Shown here: positions 5,613 to 6,036 of the stretch, in pieces
Layout of the letters: every line of letters starts with the position of its first letter
How positions within the stretch are numbered: position 1 is the stretch's first letter
DNA from: Gammaproteobacteria bacterium
GTDB lineage: Bacteria; Pseudomonadota; Gammaproteobacteria; UBA9214
Length of the DNA: 6,036 bases
Assembly (NCBI GenBank): GCA_030599705.1
Contig: JAUVNM010000120.1
Location: forward strand, 1-6,036
Direction: 5' to 3'
Made by a program: the position numbers and the translations under genes
Notes under the pieces: model-generated
What the model saw: only the letters and a program-made list of their open reading frames with translations
Databases searched by the model: none
Told to the model about the DNA's origin: nothing

Positions 5613-6036
5613 CTAATGGTCCCAGATAAGCCGGGAATCGAATCGCATGGCCGCGAACATGGTCAGTACCACGACCGCGGCGAAGGCAATGGCGCCGATA
5701 CCCGGGTCTATGGTGGCCAGGTTGCCGAACTGCACCAGCGCGACCATGAGTGCGACCACGAATATATCGACCATCGACCAGCGGCCGACCACTTCGGTCA
5801 CCCGATAGAGTTTCGTACGTTGCTGTTTTCGTAGCGGTGATTTGCGCTGTACCGATAGTAACAAATAGGTCAGAGCGGTCATCTTGAGCAACGGTACCAG
5901 TACGCTGGCGATAAAGATAATCAGCGCCAGCGGCCAGTCGCCGTGTACCAGAAAATAAATGACGCCACTCATAATGGTGTCGGACTGGGTGTTGCCCAGT
6001 GAGGTGACTACCATGACCGGAAAGATGTTGGCCGGC
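5613..6036 (-). CDS. pqiA: PqiA, inner-membrane component, 3' part only
   Basis: The last 140 complete codons of a gene that continues past the right edge. The visible chain begins PANIFPVMVV and continues with LGNTQSDTIMSGVIYFL, several membrane helices (LALIIFIASVLVPLLKM and TALTYLLLSVQ near the start, VDIFVVALMVALVQFG and IGAIAFAAVVVLTMFAAM later), the GRWSMVDIFVVAL motif and the closing FDSRLIWDH. These are hallmarks of the paraquat-inducible protein A family and match the second PqiA domain of E. coli PqiA or YebS. An internal ATG at 6014 is not the start, because the conserved PANxxP motif lies before it in the same frame. The gene stops 19 bases before pqiB, in the order pqiA-pqiB-pqiC. 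It cannot be seen whether this is a full two-domain PqiA or a short single-domain form. Confidence 0.92.
   Translation of the reverse strand, partial: PANIFPVMVVTSLGNTQSDTIMSGVIYFLVHGDWPLALIIFIASVLVPLLKMTALTYLLLSVQRKSPLRKQQRTKLYRVTEVVGRWSMVDIFVVALMVALVQFGNLATIDPGIGAIAFAAVVVLTMFAAMRFDSRLIWDH

Overview
The window is GC-rich bacterial DNA, most likely from a gammaproteobacterium. The evidence is the REP/REPIN palindromes with a GTAGGA head (the type seen in Pseudomonas and relatives), the pqiABC gene order, and the dense layout with short spacers and strong Shine-Dalgarno sites. I cannot name a genus from the sequence.

Layout. Positions 1-65 hold a REPIN (two REP hairpins in opposite orientation); its first hairpin is cut by the window edge. 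Four plus-strand genes follow. The first (127-1920) encodes a 597-residue membrane protein made of two DUF1538 repeats, probably a fused two-component (UmpAB-like) cation/proton antiporter. The second (1917-2285) overlaps it by ATGA and encodes a divergent PII-like protein. The third (about 2325-2681) encodes a second, different PII-like protein after a short, very AT-rich spacer. The fourth (2731-3267) encodes a DUF4136 lipoprotein. A second compact REPIN (3270-3322) fills the gap between these genes and a convergent minus-strand operon. Read from the right edge, that operon is pqiA (3' part only), pqiB (548 aa, three MCE domains) and pqiC (lipoprotein).

How the genes may work together. The DUF1538 protein and the two PII-like proteins look like one transport module. 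A membrane transporter next to small trimeric nucleotide-sensing proteins resembles AmtB-GlnK and SbtA-SbtB, but both PII-like proteins lack the usual uridylylated T-loop tyrosine motif and an otherwise conserved ATP-contacting lysine. The ligand is therefore unknown, and the regulatory link is inferred from gene order. The DUF4136 lipoprotein may only be a neighbour. The pqi operon encodes a well-known envelope system: PqiA in the inner membrane, PqiB as an MCE tunnel across the periplasm, and PqiC as an outer-membrane lipoprotein, together moving lipid-like molecules between membranes.

Most interesting signals: the DUF1538 and double PII-like module, and the two REPINs. In both REPINs the two hairpins differ only by paired compensatory base changes in the stems (plus untestable truncated positions in the first). 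The second REPIN also supplies the stop codon of pqiC.
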